This document shows, piece by piece, positions 23,188 through 34,939 of a stretch of 64,000 nt of DNA. Both the position numbers and the translations under genes were made by a program. The notes under the pieces are model-generated. The model saw only the letters and a program-made list of their open reading frames with translations. It did not search any database and was not told the DNA's origin. How positions within the stretch are numbered: the stretch's first letter is position 1; the number at the start of each line of letters is the position of its first letter. The DNA is taken from assembly GCA_002189035.1 (NCBI GenBank), contig NEEC01000016.1, positions 496,001-560,000 of the forward strand. The letters run 5' to 3'. The stretch is from Utricularia gibba. Taxonomy: Eukaryota > Streptophyta > Magnoliopsida > Lamiales > Lentibulariaceae.

Positions 23188-24926
23188 TCAACCTGCAGCA
23201 GCAATGTGATGAAGCAAAGCCTCCAGGTCCGACAATCTTCATGAAACGAGTCCTTGTTTCAGTGAAAAAGGTGGCAAAAGAAAGATGGATTTTTTTCGGT
23301 CCTGAGTGAAAAACTAGCTCGTTCTTACCTGATGTTGCCCAGATCAGGGTACACTGCAGCTGCTTGTTTGAAATCCTGTTTTCCAGATGCAAGGGCAGAT
23401 GCGGAACACTGTGGAAAATGGTGGTTTTGAGAAGAAAACAAACCTGGCTGGCTGTGGATGATGTAAAGGAGATCACACAAGACATTCCTGCTCCAGTTGC
23501 AGCCTGCAACAGCAACAGCAGCAACGAGTGTGTATGAGACAGTCAGGCAACTGCGGCCATGGATATACATGTTATTGTTCAGATAAAACTGAGTAGATCT
23601 TGCGGGTGAACCTGCAGGCCGATGACACTATCTTCTACCACAATGCAATCCTTCTCGGATACACCGAGTCGCTGTGATCATGGGGTGGGGATCAGAAACA
23701 GATCACTGGAATAACACCTGAATGGTTAGTGGTAGCAACCTTGGCAGCAGTTATGTAAATTGAAGGATCAGGTTTCTTTTCCTTGACATCATCTCCTGCA
23801 GGGAAGTCAATTCGGCATTGTTTTTGCTTTGGTGGTAACTGGGAAATACAAGTCCTTTTGATTTACCTGCGAGGAAGCAATCGAGGTTTTGGAACCGCTC
23901 CTGCAAGGAATTCAGATGCAGTGCTACTGAGGAGGATGTGGTTAGCTCAGGGAAGAGGAAAATGCAGAGGTAAGAGTGTTTTCACCATCCCGATCAGATT
24001 TTCCAAGCACAGGATAACTGAACTTTTAGTTGCAGCAGAGCAAACGGCTAGCTTCTTACCCTTACAGCAAGAATCAAAAGAAAGAAATCAATGCTGGCAT
24101 GCCTAACATCAATAGTTGATCATGATCAAACTTACAGAAGCCTTTGCCTCGTCCATTAACCTCAAAACTCCGGGCCGAGGTTCAACCTGTTCCATTTCAA
24201 CAGCATTGCTTGCCTGAATTCTGATAATTGGAAAAGCATGCATACAGAAGACTACACTTCTTCACTTCAAAAGAATAGCAGTTGTTCACTTACTGTTCCT
24301 GACTTGATTATCTCTTTGTACCTCTCTGTTTTCCAATCCTGCATCATTTCCCTCCATTAATGATGGGCTGTAGTTGCAGATACAAGAAGCGCAAAAGATG
24401 TTGAAAGACCCCATCCATACATTTGACAAACCTGAATGACATCAATCAGTTTTGCTCTATCTTCATCGTTCTCCGGGGATGAGCTGAAAATGGTCGAAGT
24501 CGGCCATCCATACTCTTTGAAGTACCTTGAAATTCAAAGCAAGAAGAAGAAGAAGATACAGGACTGAAAATCGGATACCCCATCGAGAATTACAAACCAT
24601 CTCATTTTGGGTTTTCCGCCGCCTATCCGATTTTGAAGTTCATCGTAGAACTCGGGGTCCCAGGTAAGCACCTGACTGGAAACGCAGCGAACGTCGAAAT
24701 GGACGAAGGCGTCGTTGTAAGCTTCACGGTGGAGGTGTTCCGACTCAAGAATCACGCCATCGCAATCGAATATCAGAGCCTCCAGAGCCGCCCGCGGCGA
24801 AGTAGAGAGGCGTCGGTATCTAATGGGTCTCGAAAATGGGGCGAAGCAGAAGTTGATTCCGCCGCCGCGGAGAGATGGGGCGAGACGAATTGGGGGCGTA
24901 AGGCGAACCGCAGCCGCAGAAGCCAT
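23188..24926 (-). CDS. CBBY: CBBY-type HAD phosphatase, chloroplast
   Basis: Eleven exons on the minus strand: 24926-24598, 24525-24432, 24338-24294, 24186-24136, 24060-23986, 23900-23867, 23795-23740, 23671-23612, 23503-23444, 23375-23329 and 23236-23188. They give 299 residues in frame. The N-terminal 46 residues are a Ser/Arg/Pro-rich transit peptide. HAD motif I is DCDGVILES with nucleophile Asp54 and acid Asp56. Motif II is in AVCSAATKSS, Lys is in VKEKKPDP, and motif IV is VVEDSVIGLQ. The plant enzyme dephosphorylates xylulose-1,5-bisphosphate, a misfire product that inhibits Rubisco, in the stroma. The motif GGGKPKMRWYFKEYGWPTST is characteristic. An in-frame ATG six codons upstream (24944) is an alternative start. 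Some splice sites, such as the last acceptor (CATGAAG), were chosen by frame and conservation. Confidence 0.9.
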
Positions 24927-26040
24927 GGCTGAAGATGATCCCACGGATGTGGCGGAGGAGACGCTTCTTGCTCTCTGTTAAGTTAAAAAATGCAGGTGAC
25001 ATAGTAAAGGGCTGTCTTTTCACCATCACAAAGACCAAGCACCCAACAAATTTGAGCCGTAAAAGAAGGATGCCGTCAACTGACTCCCACACAGCAAAGC
25101 ATATCACCAACCAATGGTTGAAGGTCTCTGAAACAGCCCACAACTTTCAGATCTGAATGCTTTTAAACAGTGCATTTCAGGTCACAGCGGATTACCCGGC
25201 GAGCAAACATACATGATCCTCGAGGAGTGAATTGTACTGAACATCATTTTGCTGTGGAGAGATTCACAGAGGGAATGGAGACCACCCACATAACCAGACT
25301 GTTTGACATACCTATTTCACCACCTGGGCTGCAACCTTTTGACAGAGGAAACCATAGTACAGAAGTAAAGCCATTGTTGCCCATCGGTCTAAGAAGAAGG
25401 AAGATATCAAGATTCAGGGCAGGAAAAAAAATGGGCCAGCAACATATGAACACAAATTGACGACGATTCGATCATCTTCGTCCCCAAACGCACAAACTCA
25501 ACTGAGAGTAACCCCACATCATTCAATCCGTCCACACCTCACGTCAGAGGAATCGACCCGTCGCCGCGCAGACACCCCACAACCAAGAACAAACAAATTT
25601 TGTATTTTTAAATTGATGACGCCGGATTCCGGCGTATGTATCTTGTGAAAAGGCTGATTGGACTGATCATCTTCCTTCATCGGTAGGAATAGTGTATACT
25701 TTAGACGGTCTACAGATGATTCCCATTTCCTTTACCGACAACCACGTGGGGTATGTGAAGATCCCGAGATGATAAGAAGAGGAGGAAGAAGAAGAGGAAG
25801 AGGAAGAGACGTGAGTTCGAAGCAGGGAATAAAAATTGGAACATCCAAATATTTCATTCCCAGACAAATCAAATCACCGACCGGAGACTCTGTACCATCT
25901 CGACGATGAGTCTCCCCGGCCCCCGACATGTTTCAATCCGACGATTCCCAATGTACTAAAAACATGACATTTCCAAGTAATAATAATAAACAGAGAGGTG
26001 TAGTAAGATCGTGGGGTTCAAGATTCCGAATTTGTTGACA
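24927..26040. other. CBBY promoter and EPFL 3' region
   Basis: No gene is seen. A purine-rich GAA/GAG tract lies at about 25766-25812; its complement encodes only a Ser run, so it is treated as low complexity. The part next to 26040 is likely 3' UTR of the EPFL gene. Confidence 0.4.
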
Positions 26041-26511
26041 TCAGGGATTGTACACATGGCTGCCGCATCTACACTTCCATCCCAGCGGCTTGTAATTCGA
26101 GTACCTGTTTCCGGGCAACGGGTAAAAGTAGTCCGCCGGCAACTTTTCCATGACGGCGGTGGGTTCCGGCCGCAGACGCCGGTTGCCCGTTGGCATAGAA
26201 GGCACTTGAACTGCGTAGCACGGGTGGCACTGGTTACATTTGTTGTGGCAGCTCGGCGGCCGTGACCCCAGTCTCGTCTTCTCCGTCGTCACAAGCCCCT
26301 GCTGCTGACAACAATCATACGTCATGTGACCGCGCTGCACTAAAAAAGAAATCTTAAAAAAAAAACAGAGCCTCGTAGTACCTTGTAGGTGGTTGAGGAA
26401 TGGGCATGGAAGAAGACATGGAGGAAGAAGAAGAAGAACAAGAGTGGAACGAAAAGGGGGAGAGAGGAAGAAGAGGCCACCATTGCTGTTGCTGTTGCTG
26501 TTGCTGTTCAT
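26041..26511 (-). CDS. EPFL-family secreted peptide precursor (EPFL1-like)
   Basis: One open frame of 156 codons. EPF/EPFL peptides are secreted cysteine-knot ligands for ERECTA-family receptors that control stomatal and organ patterning. A hydrophobic signal-like segment (STLVLLLLPPCLLPCPFL) is followed by a spacer and a mature domain from about residue 80. It starts RLGSRPPSC and contains six cysteines (SC, KC, QC, PC near its start and WKCRCG at its end), ending SHVYNP. The long loop between Cys4 and Cys5 and NYKPLGWKCRCG resemble EPFL1 and its relatives rather than EPF1/2. A T-rich stretch at 26341-26380 looks intron-like but would be only about 42 bases, so no intron is modelled. The N-terminus carries an NS repeat. 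Confidence 0.75.
   Translation of the reverse strand: MNSNSNSNSNGGLFFLSPPFRSTLVLLLLPPCLLPCPFLNHLQGTTRLCFFFKISFLVQRGHMTYDCCQQQGLVTTEKTRLGSRPPSCHNKCNQCHPCYAVQVPSMPTGNRRLRPEPTAVMEKLPADYFYPLPGNRYSNYKPLGWKCRCGSHVYNP
26484..26511 (-). repeat. AACAGC microsatellite at the EPFL start codon
   Basis: About four AACAGC units encode an Asn-Ser run directly after the Met of the EPFL precursor. A slippage-prone repeat here could alter the N-terminus without shifting frame. Confidence 0.7.
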
Positions 26512-28848
26512 TAATTGACGAGTTCCATCTCTTTCAGAGAATCAAATTGCAGCTCAGGGGGAAAGAAAGAAAGACAGGGGTGGGCTTTAAAGCTTCAGCC
26601 TTCAGGGTAGAGTAGTGAAGAGGAGTGGTAAATGGTGGGGGGGTTGCTGTTCAACAGTTGAAAACAACAAGTCAAGAAGGTAAAAAAGAATTGCTGGCAG
26701 CAACAACGAACACAGTGGGCAGGGGACCCCTAAACTTGTGCACTTTGGCATCATCCATTCAAATTAGGTGTTCGGAAAGCGAACTCTGTTTTCTCTTTAT
26801 CCTCTTTCTGCTTCCAAAGACAAACAAACTCACTACTCCACATTCACCTTTTCCCCAAATCAATCATTTCGCAATCTTCCCCATCACATTAAACGGTAAA
26901 CCCCACAACCACAAGCTTTGCCTTTCCCGCAGGTCCCTTCCGATCCGACCCGCGCCGGAAAATCAAATGTCTCTGTGATTGACGTAAGAGAGAACCAGGG
27001 GTGTGTCTGTTCGGGGAGCTCCAGCCTTAGGCCGTATTGTAGAGCTGGCGGAGCGTATGGAACAAGGAGAACTTAATGACTCTGAAGGGAAGCAGCAGCG
27101 GCAGCCACCCCATGCGGAGGGTGGCAACGAGTCGGACACGGAGACGAGAGTCAGATACGAACCCCAGGGACTAGGCTCAGATTAGGGCTCCCTCTCAAAC
27201 TCTGTGCATGCGTCTAATAATCCAAATTTATTTTCAAAAATTATTTTTAAAAATATATTATTATTTTTCTTCTAATTTTTTTTTTAATTATGGTACATTT
27301 TGGAAATAAAATTGAACTTATTAAAAAATAGTTACTTTTGACCGGAGGTGGACGGGCGGTGAAAACGCGTAGACTTTTGAGGACTTGAATGCATGCAGGA
27401 TCAGAGTGCGGAGTGGGCTCGGTCTTTAGAGGTTTGACCCTGAAGGACTCTTTAATATTTGTATTTAAAATAAATAAATAAATTTTGAAAACTGAGCTGG
27501 TGGCTGAGTCATGTGTGGCAGGGGGTATTTCATAGGATCGTAGGTGGCTCTAGGGTATATATTTACAAAATAAAAATTATTATTGGGTAAATTATGAATA
27601 TTAATTTTTACTATATATATATAAAACATTAGTTGAATATAGATAAATCATATCTTATTATTTTGCTATAAAATTAGAGCATATATGATGTGTGATATTA
27701 TATATATTAAAATGGAAAAAATTTATCAATGGTCCTTACCTAAATGACAAAGTTAGTTTCTTAAGATAATATTTTTAATCTATACTATTTCAGAATTATT
27801 TAAAATTGGTCCCTAGTGTTTCAAACTCGGGCAAAAATAGTCCACATTATTTGAAAATTGAACAAAAATCATCTTTATTATTTTAAATTCAGATAAAAGT
27901 AGTCTCCATTATTTTAAATTAATAAGCAAATTGTATAAAAATAATAATAATACCAATTAATTCAAACAATGAGAATTATTTATATCAGATTGGTGAATAT
28001 TAAAATATTGAAGATCAATTTTGTCACTATATTAAAAAAGGAGAATTAATATTGCTACTGTTTTAAGACAACAGGGATAATATTAAACTAGTAAAATCAT
28101 TATTGCAATTTTTTACAGATATTGAGGATCATAAGGTCAAGCATCCTTAAATTAATTTTACAATTTTTTTGTTAAAAAACAATTGACCCATATATATACA
28201 GACCAGCCCAAATACTATCGCGGCCCAGCCCAAGAGTGTTATGTAATCAAGAAGACCACACAGATTTCCATTTAATACAAGCCGAGCAGTTGCTATTGCT
28301 ATCCACGTTACTACCCCACAAAGGTAATAAAACTGTTTTTGTAATAAGCAGTTTCTATTACAACAAACAGATGGGTTTCATATTGGTTTGAGATTGGGTT
28401 AACAAAAAACAAAAAAAAAAAACAAGAAAATACATTGAACTTAAATGAAATTAGATCGATATATGATATAAATATTATTTATGATTAAACAAAAAAATAA
28501 ATTTTAACTTAATTAAATACCAATTCGACTTCAGGTTAAATATTAAAACAAATAATCTCACATCAAGATTTGAAAATGACATAATCAATTATATAAGAAA
28601 TTATAAATTATTAGTAATTGATTGTACCTAATATTTTTTAATATGATACATGTTTATTATATATTTAGACTTCATGTATATTTATTCGATTTATTGGATC
28701 ATGAATTTCAATAGTTTCAAACATAACCTTAATGTTTTGTATATATTCATTTAGATTTACAATATGTTTTGGTCATTTAGTGAGCTGTTGTGTTATGATC
28801 TTCTTGCTTATGAGAGGTGTTGATCGTACTGTACAAACAGACAAGAAT
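26512..28848. other. Long intergenic region
   Basis: 26512-27190 is GC-balanced and probably the EPFL promoter; a 60-codon frame there is not recognisable. From 27190 to 28780 the sequence is AT-rich, with degenerate 'AAAAATAGTCC'-like recurring segments near 27720-27910. No gene is supported. Confidence 0.45.
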
Positions 28849-29073
28849 CCATGATGTGGCGTATGTTAGTAGCATTGAAAGAGTGAGTTCTCTTCTATCC
28901 CATCCCATTTCTTGTAAGTCTTCTTTTGTGTTTCTTGTACACTTTGACCTGGGAATATATTCCTTCAGCAAAGTTGAAGTCTTTCCATGAAATATGAATC
29001 TCCCCTTCAGTTCCATTTCTTATAAGTGTTTTCCGCAGAAGGGGATGTCCCCAATGCTGCAATCCCGTCAGGG

Positions 29074-29886
29074 ATGGCTCTGTCAAGGAAGGTGGAGCAG
29101 TGCAGGATATGCCATGATGAAGACGAAGAGTTCAACATGGAAGCTCCTTGCTCTTGCAGAGGAACCCTAATGGTGGGCTGCTTACTGCTTACTGATATGC
29201 ATCATCAGGCTGTTTCTTGATTCATCATGTAGGATGTCTCTATCTCTGCAGTTTGCTCACAGGCTGTGCGTTCAGAGATGGTGTGACCAAAAGGGTAACA
29301 CCATTTGCGAGATCTGCCTTCAGGTAAAACCTGTTCTCTGCAAACCCCATTCTGCAGAAATGATGGGATTTAGATGAGGTTGCTGTGGGAGTGCAGGCGT
29401 TTGAGCCGGGATACGTAGCATCACCTCATCAGGGTGGGAGCGATTTCCACTTCTTCATCCCCATGAATCCTTCTGATGAAGAATTTGTGAATGAAAACTT
29501 CTTTGATGATCACGCGATGCGCTACTCGAGCTGCGGGTGCTGCTGCCGCACGCTCGCCATGATCGTAATCTTTTCTGCTCTCAGTCTGCACAGAACAACA
29601 CCCATGAATGAACGTCTTCTTAAGGCTTCTGTTTTAGTTTCAGTTTATTCTTCTGGTTTCGCTACGACACACTCTGCCGTTCGTCGCCGGCGAATACAGC
29701 GCGTCCGTCGCCATGGTCAGCTACTCTTGCTGTTCCTTCATAGCTGTCTGTATACTGATGATTCAGCTTCTCATTCAGCTGCTGGCATTGCGTGCGTCGG
29801 GGGTTCTTCTACCGGTGTTCCTCATCCTGAAAGCGTTTTCTCGAGTAAAGAGAAGGCTAAGCCCACAGGTACGCCCATTTCTTTAA
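29074..29886 (+). CDS. RING-CH (RINGv) E3 ligase, plant DUF3675 type
   Basis: Exons 29074-29172, 29252-29323, 29397-29564 and 29644-29886 give 193 residues. The RING-CH finger starts at residue 9 (CRICHDEDEEF, CSCRGTL, FAHRLCVQRWCDQKGNTICE, ICLQ). The plant-specific linker AFEPGYVASP follows. Two hydrophobic segments come after RTLAMI, around VLLPVFLILKAF and YSCCSFIAVCILMIQLLIQ, as in small plant RINGv proteins. The first ATG after the upstream acceptor (TTTTCCGCAG, 29038) was used. An upstream exon may exist, but no in-phase coding donor was found between 28790 and 29038, so the leader is probably non-coding. The end assumes read-through of a potential donor after SPQ to the stop at 29884. 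Confidence 0.75.
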
Positions 29887-30365
29887 CAGGATACCTTGTT
29901 GAATATTTGAACAGAGTGGCTAGTTCCGGCAGGATAACCGTTTGCCATAATGGATAGACGGCGGCGCGTGCGGTGCAGAAACTATTACAGTCACAAATAT
30001 TTGCTCTTGCAAAGGGGTGGTTGCAAGAAAGTTTCTATTTTTTATGTATCTGCTCATTGTATTTGTTGAATCCGTTCTGCTATACTGCTTAAAACAACGA
30101 AAAGTCATTTCCTTATTCATTGGTCTCAATTCTTTTAACCCATAAATCAATAATCTACTACAAATTTGCTCATCCTCAGACATTTATAGTTCAAATAGGG
30201 GAAAAAGGGAGATTTTGGAGGTGTTGTAACCGTACTTGCTGCTGCTGTTGCTGCGAGCAGGAAAAAGGGAAGAAAGTTCCAGTAAAACAGGTGTGCCTGT
30301 GTTTAAAAATGTCACATTCTAGCTAAAAGTTGAAATGATGCGATATGAAAAGGAAGAAAGGAACC
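29887..30365. other. 3' UTRs between RINGv and oligopeptidase genes
   Basis: The two genes converge here. There is a CTG/TTG-rich run at about 30235-30255. No coding sequence is supported. Confidence 0.45.
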
Positions 30366-33300
30366 TTAGGCAGCTTGGAGCAAGCCATTGTGTCTCAGCA
30401 GGGCGTCTGGGGATGGTTCCCTGCCTCGAAACTGCACAAAGACCTGAGAAAACCAGAACACGCTTGCTTTTCTATCAGCTCTTCCCATCTAAAAAACAAG
30501 AGGTAATGGTGAAAATCCTGACCTCCAGAGGTGCTTTTCCACCCCAAGTGCAAGGATGGTATCCCGGAATCGTTGCCCTGTCTCCTTCACCGCCTGTCAA
30601 GGAGAAAGAATGGTGATTTTGTATGGAATTGGAGGGTGGGCCTGGATAGAGATAGCAGATAGGCGTCTGAATACCTTGTCATCGTTCAGGCCGGCATCTT
30701 CGAATGCTGAGAAGGCATCCGCAGACAAGACCTCAGCCCACTGCAAGTGGAATATTATAACGTGAATACGCTTCAAATAAGGAATGACACAGGGATTGAA
30801 GTGATGTGATCCTCACCTTGTAGCTGTAGTATCCAGCTGCATATCCACCAGCAAAAATATGGCTAAAGCCACAAAGGAACTTATCCTCCGGTAGTGGAGG
30901 CAATACCTGTGTTTTCTGACTAACCCTTTTATCAACATCAAAGATTGATTCAGGCCCACCGGGTACGTACTTGGTGTGGAGCTCTAGATCAAGTGTTGCA
31001 AACCTAAGCTGTAATGAACATGAAAAATTTGAGGGTGTAAAACAAAACCAGGGCACTGGGGCTTCTAATTTTTAGAAACCTGTCGAAGACTTTGGGTGCC
31101 TGCACGGTAGGTCCTAGCAGCAAGGAGCTTCTCATATATGTCATCTGGGATACTTTCGCCAGTTTCGTAGTGCTTGCCAATGCTCAGCAATGTATCTCTG
31201 GGACGAGTCACAGGTAAGTTTCAAGAACAACGCATTTCTAGACTATGCAGAATGACTAGTGTGTAAAGAAAAAAACAAGATGAACGTTTTCATGCTTTAA
31301 AGGTAATTCTCCAAGTGGGAATCATGGCAGACCTATGGTAGCACCAATTCTCCATAAATTGGGAGGGTAGTTCCACAGCATCCCATTCAACATTCCTTAT
31401 GCCAGCAACAAAACCGTCATCCTGCTTTGTAAGCATATGCTGAAGAGCATGGCCGAACTCATGGAAGACAGTTTCAACCTGTAGGCACATCAATCATCCA
31501 TCTTCAAAATCACAATACACAAACAGAATCATCTGGTGTTAAAAGAGTCTCCTTTTTCCAAAAGTTCTGTACAATTCGATTCAGATGAATGCTTGGCAAC
31601 GCCTAGATTGTTATTAATTAAAACTTATGCCCACCTCACGAAATGTCATCAGGCTTGGTTTGTCACCCACTGGCGGCATTTGGTTGCAAACCATATGGGC
31701 AACAGGCAACCTAACAGGGGAGCCATCATGAGATAAGACACAACTTCGTCCAACAACTTCATCCATCCAAGCTCCTCCTCGTTTTTCTGATGGACGAGAA
31801 TATGGGTCAAAATAGAAGAATGCAACTGGGCTACCCGAAGAATCATTCACTTGGTAAAACCGGACATCATTGTTCCAAACCTGGAAATATCAGGGGTCAA
31901 TAAAAAAAACACAGACCATTCTTGCAAAAAACCATGACTTACAGAAACAAATAAAAAGAAAAAAAAAAAGGAGAGAAGGCAGATCCGTTACAGGCGGGAT
32001 GACTTACTGGTGCTAAACCATCAACTTGTTCAATATTGACACTGAACAATTTATTCGCAAGAGCAAATAGACCGCTCATCACTCTGGGCAATGAAAAGAA
32101 AGGTCTCAAATCTTCCTGGTGAAAAAGAAGAAAACACCAATTAGAATAACTAATGCACGCACTCCGTATTTAACAAATGGCCTAAAATTGTATTCAAACA
32201 CAACCAGAAAAGACCATGAAAAATGATGCCCTGATATTCAAAAGCTCTGATATTTTTAAAGGTCAAAATATTTAAAAACGTAAGAAGATCACCTCATTTA
32301 TTTCATACTTAGATTCACGAAGCCTCTCACTCCAGAAGCTAATGTCCCAATGATTTAAATTTTCAGCTTCCGGAGCACCCTGATTTTTTGCGAAAATTTT
32401 AAGCTCCTCCATATCTGACATTCAAATATTGATGGTTGGACCATGACATCCAAAATAACCACCGAGCAGAAGCATTAGCAACACCAAAGTTGGAAATGAG
32501 ATATAATATCGATATGTGCATACACAGTAACATAGATATCTGAATTAACCACCAAATAATTTGCAGAACATGGAGTGTGATCATTCTTAGTACCTTGAAT
32601 TGCAGGATCCCAAGATGCAACACGAAGCTTCTCAAGGAGCTCAGCAGCCTTTTCGACAGTAGCCATTTTGGTCGCCATGCTTACCTGATGATGTTGTCTT
32701 GTTACACATGCACATAAAGATTACATACGAATATATATTCCAACCTCGGCATAGTTTTTGTACCCAAGAAGCTTTGCCTTCTCCAGCCTAAGCTTCAAAA
32801 TTTGGTCAATTATTTCAGTATTGTCCAGAGTTCCTTCAGAGGCACGGGTTAAATAGGCACGATACACTTCCTCTCGTAAATCTCGGTTTTTTGCATGCTG
32901 CATTACAGCCATATAGCTTGGAGCGTCCAATGTTATTACCCATGGCCCATGTTCAGCAGTTGCATTTTCGTGACCCTGTTGAATAAAATTGGACAGTTGA
33001 GAAAAAAATGTCACGATTCACAAGCTCCCATGCTCAAACTGGATGAAGTCAGCAGAACAACAGAACTACCTTCGAAACTGCTGTTTGAGCAGCCAAACCA
33101 AGGGCAGTACTAGGAAGACCATCAATGTCTTTTTTGTCTGTTATTAATTTTTCAAATTTCTTCGTGGAATCAAGAACATTCTCACCAAACTTTTGTGATA
33201 GTTTTGCCAATTCCTACATCCACAAGAGACAAAATGTTGAATAACCAACACGGAAAAAGTTCAAATATATTCATCACTATACATCCCATAAATCCAAATA

Positions 33301-34259
33301 CTCGGTTAATGCTTACCTGTTCAATCCTGTTGAATTCTTCCCTTTTATCATCTTCAAGAGCAATGCCGCTCAGAACAGCATCCTTTATTTGCGCTGCAAA
33401 GGGATCGATATCAGCAAACAAAAAAGTAGAAAGCCCCATAGCACAGTTTCTGCAGTCTTTACCTTCAACTATCCTTTTGCGAGCATCACTCATGAGCTCC
33501 CAATCAGGCGATTCCCTGATGGCCTTAAAGGCGTTGTAAATAGGCTTACTCTGGCCCAACCTTAGCTCAAAAGCCACTTTTTCTGGCTACCGAACAAAAA
33601 TAGCACATCAAAGAGTCAGCCCTAAAACATGAACCACGAAAGCAAAATCAAACACACCTGAACTTCTTCAATAGCGGCTCGAAGCTCTTCATTATCCTTC
33701 ACAGCCTTGAGATGCGAAATCGCACCCCATACCACCTGCAGCCTATCAACTATCTTCTCCAGAGGCTCCACCAGATTCGTCCACGATGGCTCAACAGTTC
33801 TCTCCAGTACCTCAAGATCCGATTCCTGATCAAACCCATCAACAAAACACAGTTTTTCAAAACCCAGTTTCACAAATAATCACAAACGCACCTAAAACGC
33901 AGCTCTTAAAAACATACCAATTTCTTAAGCAAATCACGGATTCCGGACCGGACATGCTTGGCATCTATTACATCATACGGGGGAAAGTAAAAAGTTTTAA
34001 GCAAAGGATTACTCTCAACATCCGCCATATCCGTGGACGCAACTGAACAGAACCCCACTAGCTTATTACTCCTACCGGCAGATCCGAGAGGATAGGAAGA
34101 AGGCGTGCAAATGCGGCGGGGAGAGAAACGAGAAGACGAGATGGGACACTTGGGAAGCGAGTGGTGGGAAAACAGAAAACGGGTTTTGGAGAGCGTAGAC
34201 GTCACAGGGCAAATAGCTTGCAAATGAACCGAGCGACACAGCGCAAAGGGTGCCGCCAT
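30366..34259 (-). CDS. OOP: Organellar oligopeptidase (M3 metallopeptidase), frameshifted near the C-terminus
   Basis: Sixteen exons: 34259-33918, 33825-33658, 33586-33463, 33393-33317, 33213-33070, 32975-32745, 32684-32594, 32414-32293, 32115-32008, 31880-31635, 31478-31333, 31197-31080, 31008-30817, 30740-30675, 30593-30523 and 30443-30366. About 774 residues are expected. M3 oligopeptidases degrade short peptides, including cleaved presequences, in chloroplasts and mitochondria. The zinc motif HEFGH is at residues 557-561. The 85-residue Ser/Arg-rich leader fits a dual-targeting peptide, favouring OOP over the cytosolic paralogue. Exon 15 is 71 bases, one short of a frame-preserving 72. 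Conservation calls for LGGGKAPLE, but the G-run at 30542-30545 has four bases instead of five. Literal translation ends early in exon 16, losing [18 protein letters not shown]. An in-frame ATG at 34283 is an alternative start. Confidence 0.88.
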
Positions 34260-34939
34260 GAAAACAAAAAATAGCAACCGCATGCCTAAAAATATTGGGC
34301 TTGGGACACTCCACAGGAGACGTGTAGGATTCCATTTCACGATTTAGGGATTTAGATTCTGGATTGATGATGGATGGCCTGGATATGCATTGGGCCCACC
34401 ACCAGTACCGGTTCAACCGGCCAAACGAAATGTCACTAAGAATATATTTATCAATATCAAAAAATGGTGACGTTATATTTCCAGAAATTGAGTTATTAGG
34501 TTTATTTTATTAAATTGTCTTTACGTTTGTATCAATTTCCAAAAATTATAATATTAAAATAAATGGTATAAATTATATTTTAAATTATTTCCAGAAAGAA
34601 ACCATATTTCCTCATTTCCATTTTTATAAGAAATGAAAAACAATTGTAATGGTTTTCAAAAACATTTTCCCATTTACGGAAATGCGGAAACGAGTAAATA
34701 TGCTGTAATGGTACAATCCAAGATCCGAGTTTGATTACCGGTTCAAGGGGACTTGAATGCCGGTAATGAAAAGAGTAGGAAGCTGACAGTTTTTTACCCA
34801 TCTTTCTCTGTGTCTTTACTTGGAACAAACAAGGAACTTGTAATGCTTTAAGGTTCATTGAGGCTGGAGAAGATGAGAAGTTGACATTTATGCAAAAGTA
34901 CAACACTGGGTAGAGCAGCTTCTCAGGGGAGAAGCAGGC
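34260..34939. other. Oligopeptidase promoter and SHMT 3' UTR
   Basis: GC-balanced promoter sequence to about 34430, then AT-rich spacer to about 34700, then probable 3' UTR of the SHMT gene. No coding sequence is supported. Confidence 0.45.

Noticed and set aside
25667-25867. Ser-run frame in a purine/pyrimidine tract
   Set aside because: It is created by a GAA/GAG microsatellite; no conserved sequence on either side.
27003-27185. 60-codon frame 0.5 kb upstream of the EPFL gene
   Set aside because: Short, no recognisable motif, and no splice partners.
28849-29038. Candidate upstream coding exon for the second RING-CH gene (MMWRMLVALK)
   Set aside because: Its donor is in the wrong phase for the next exon, and the other strong donor (GTAAGT near 28915) would create a stop; the leader is probably non-coding.
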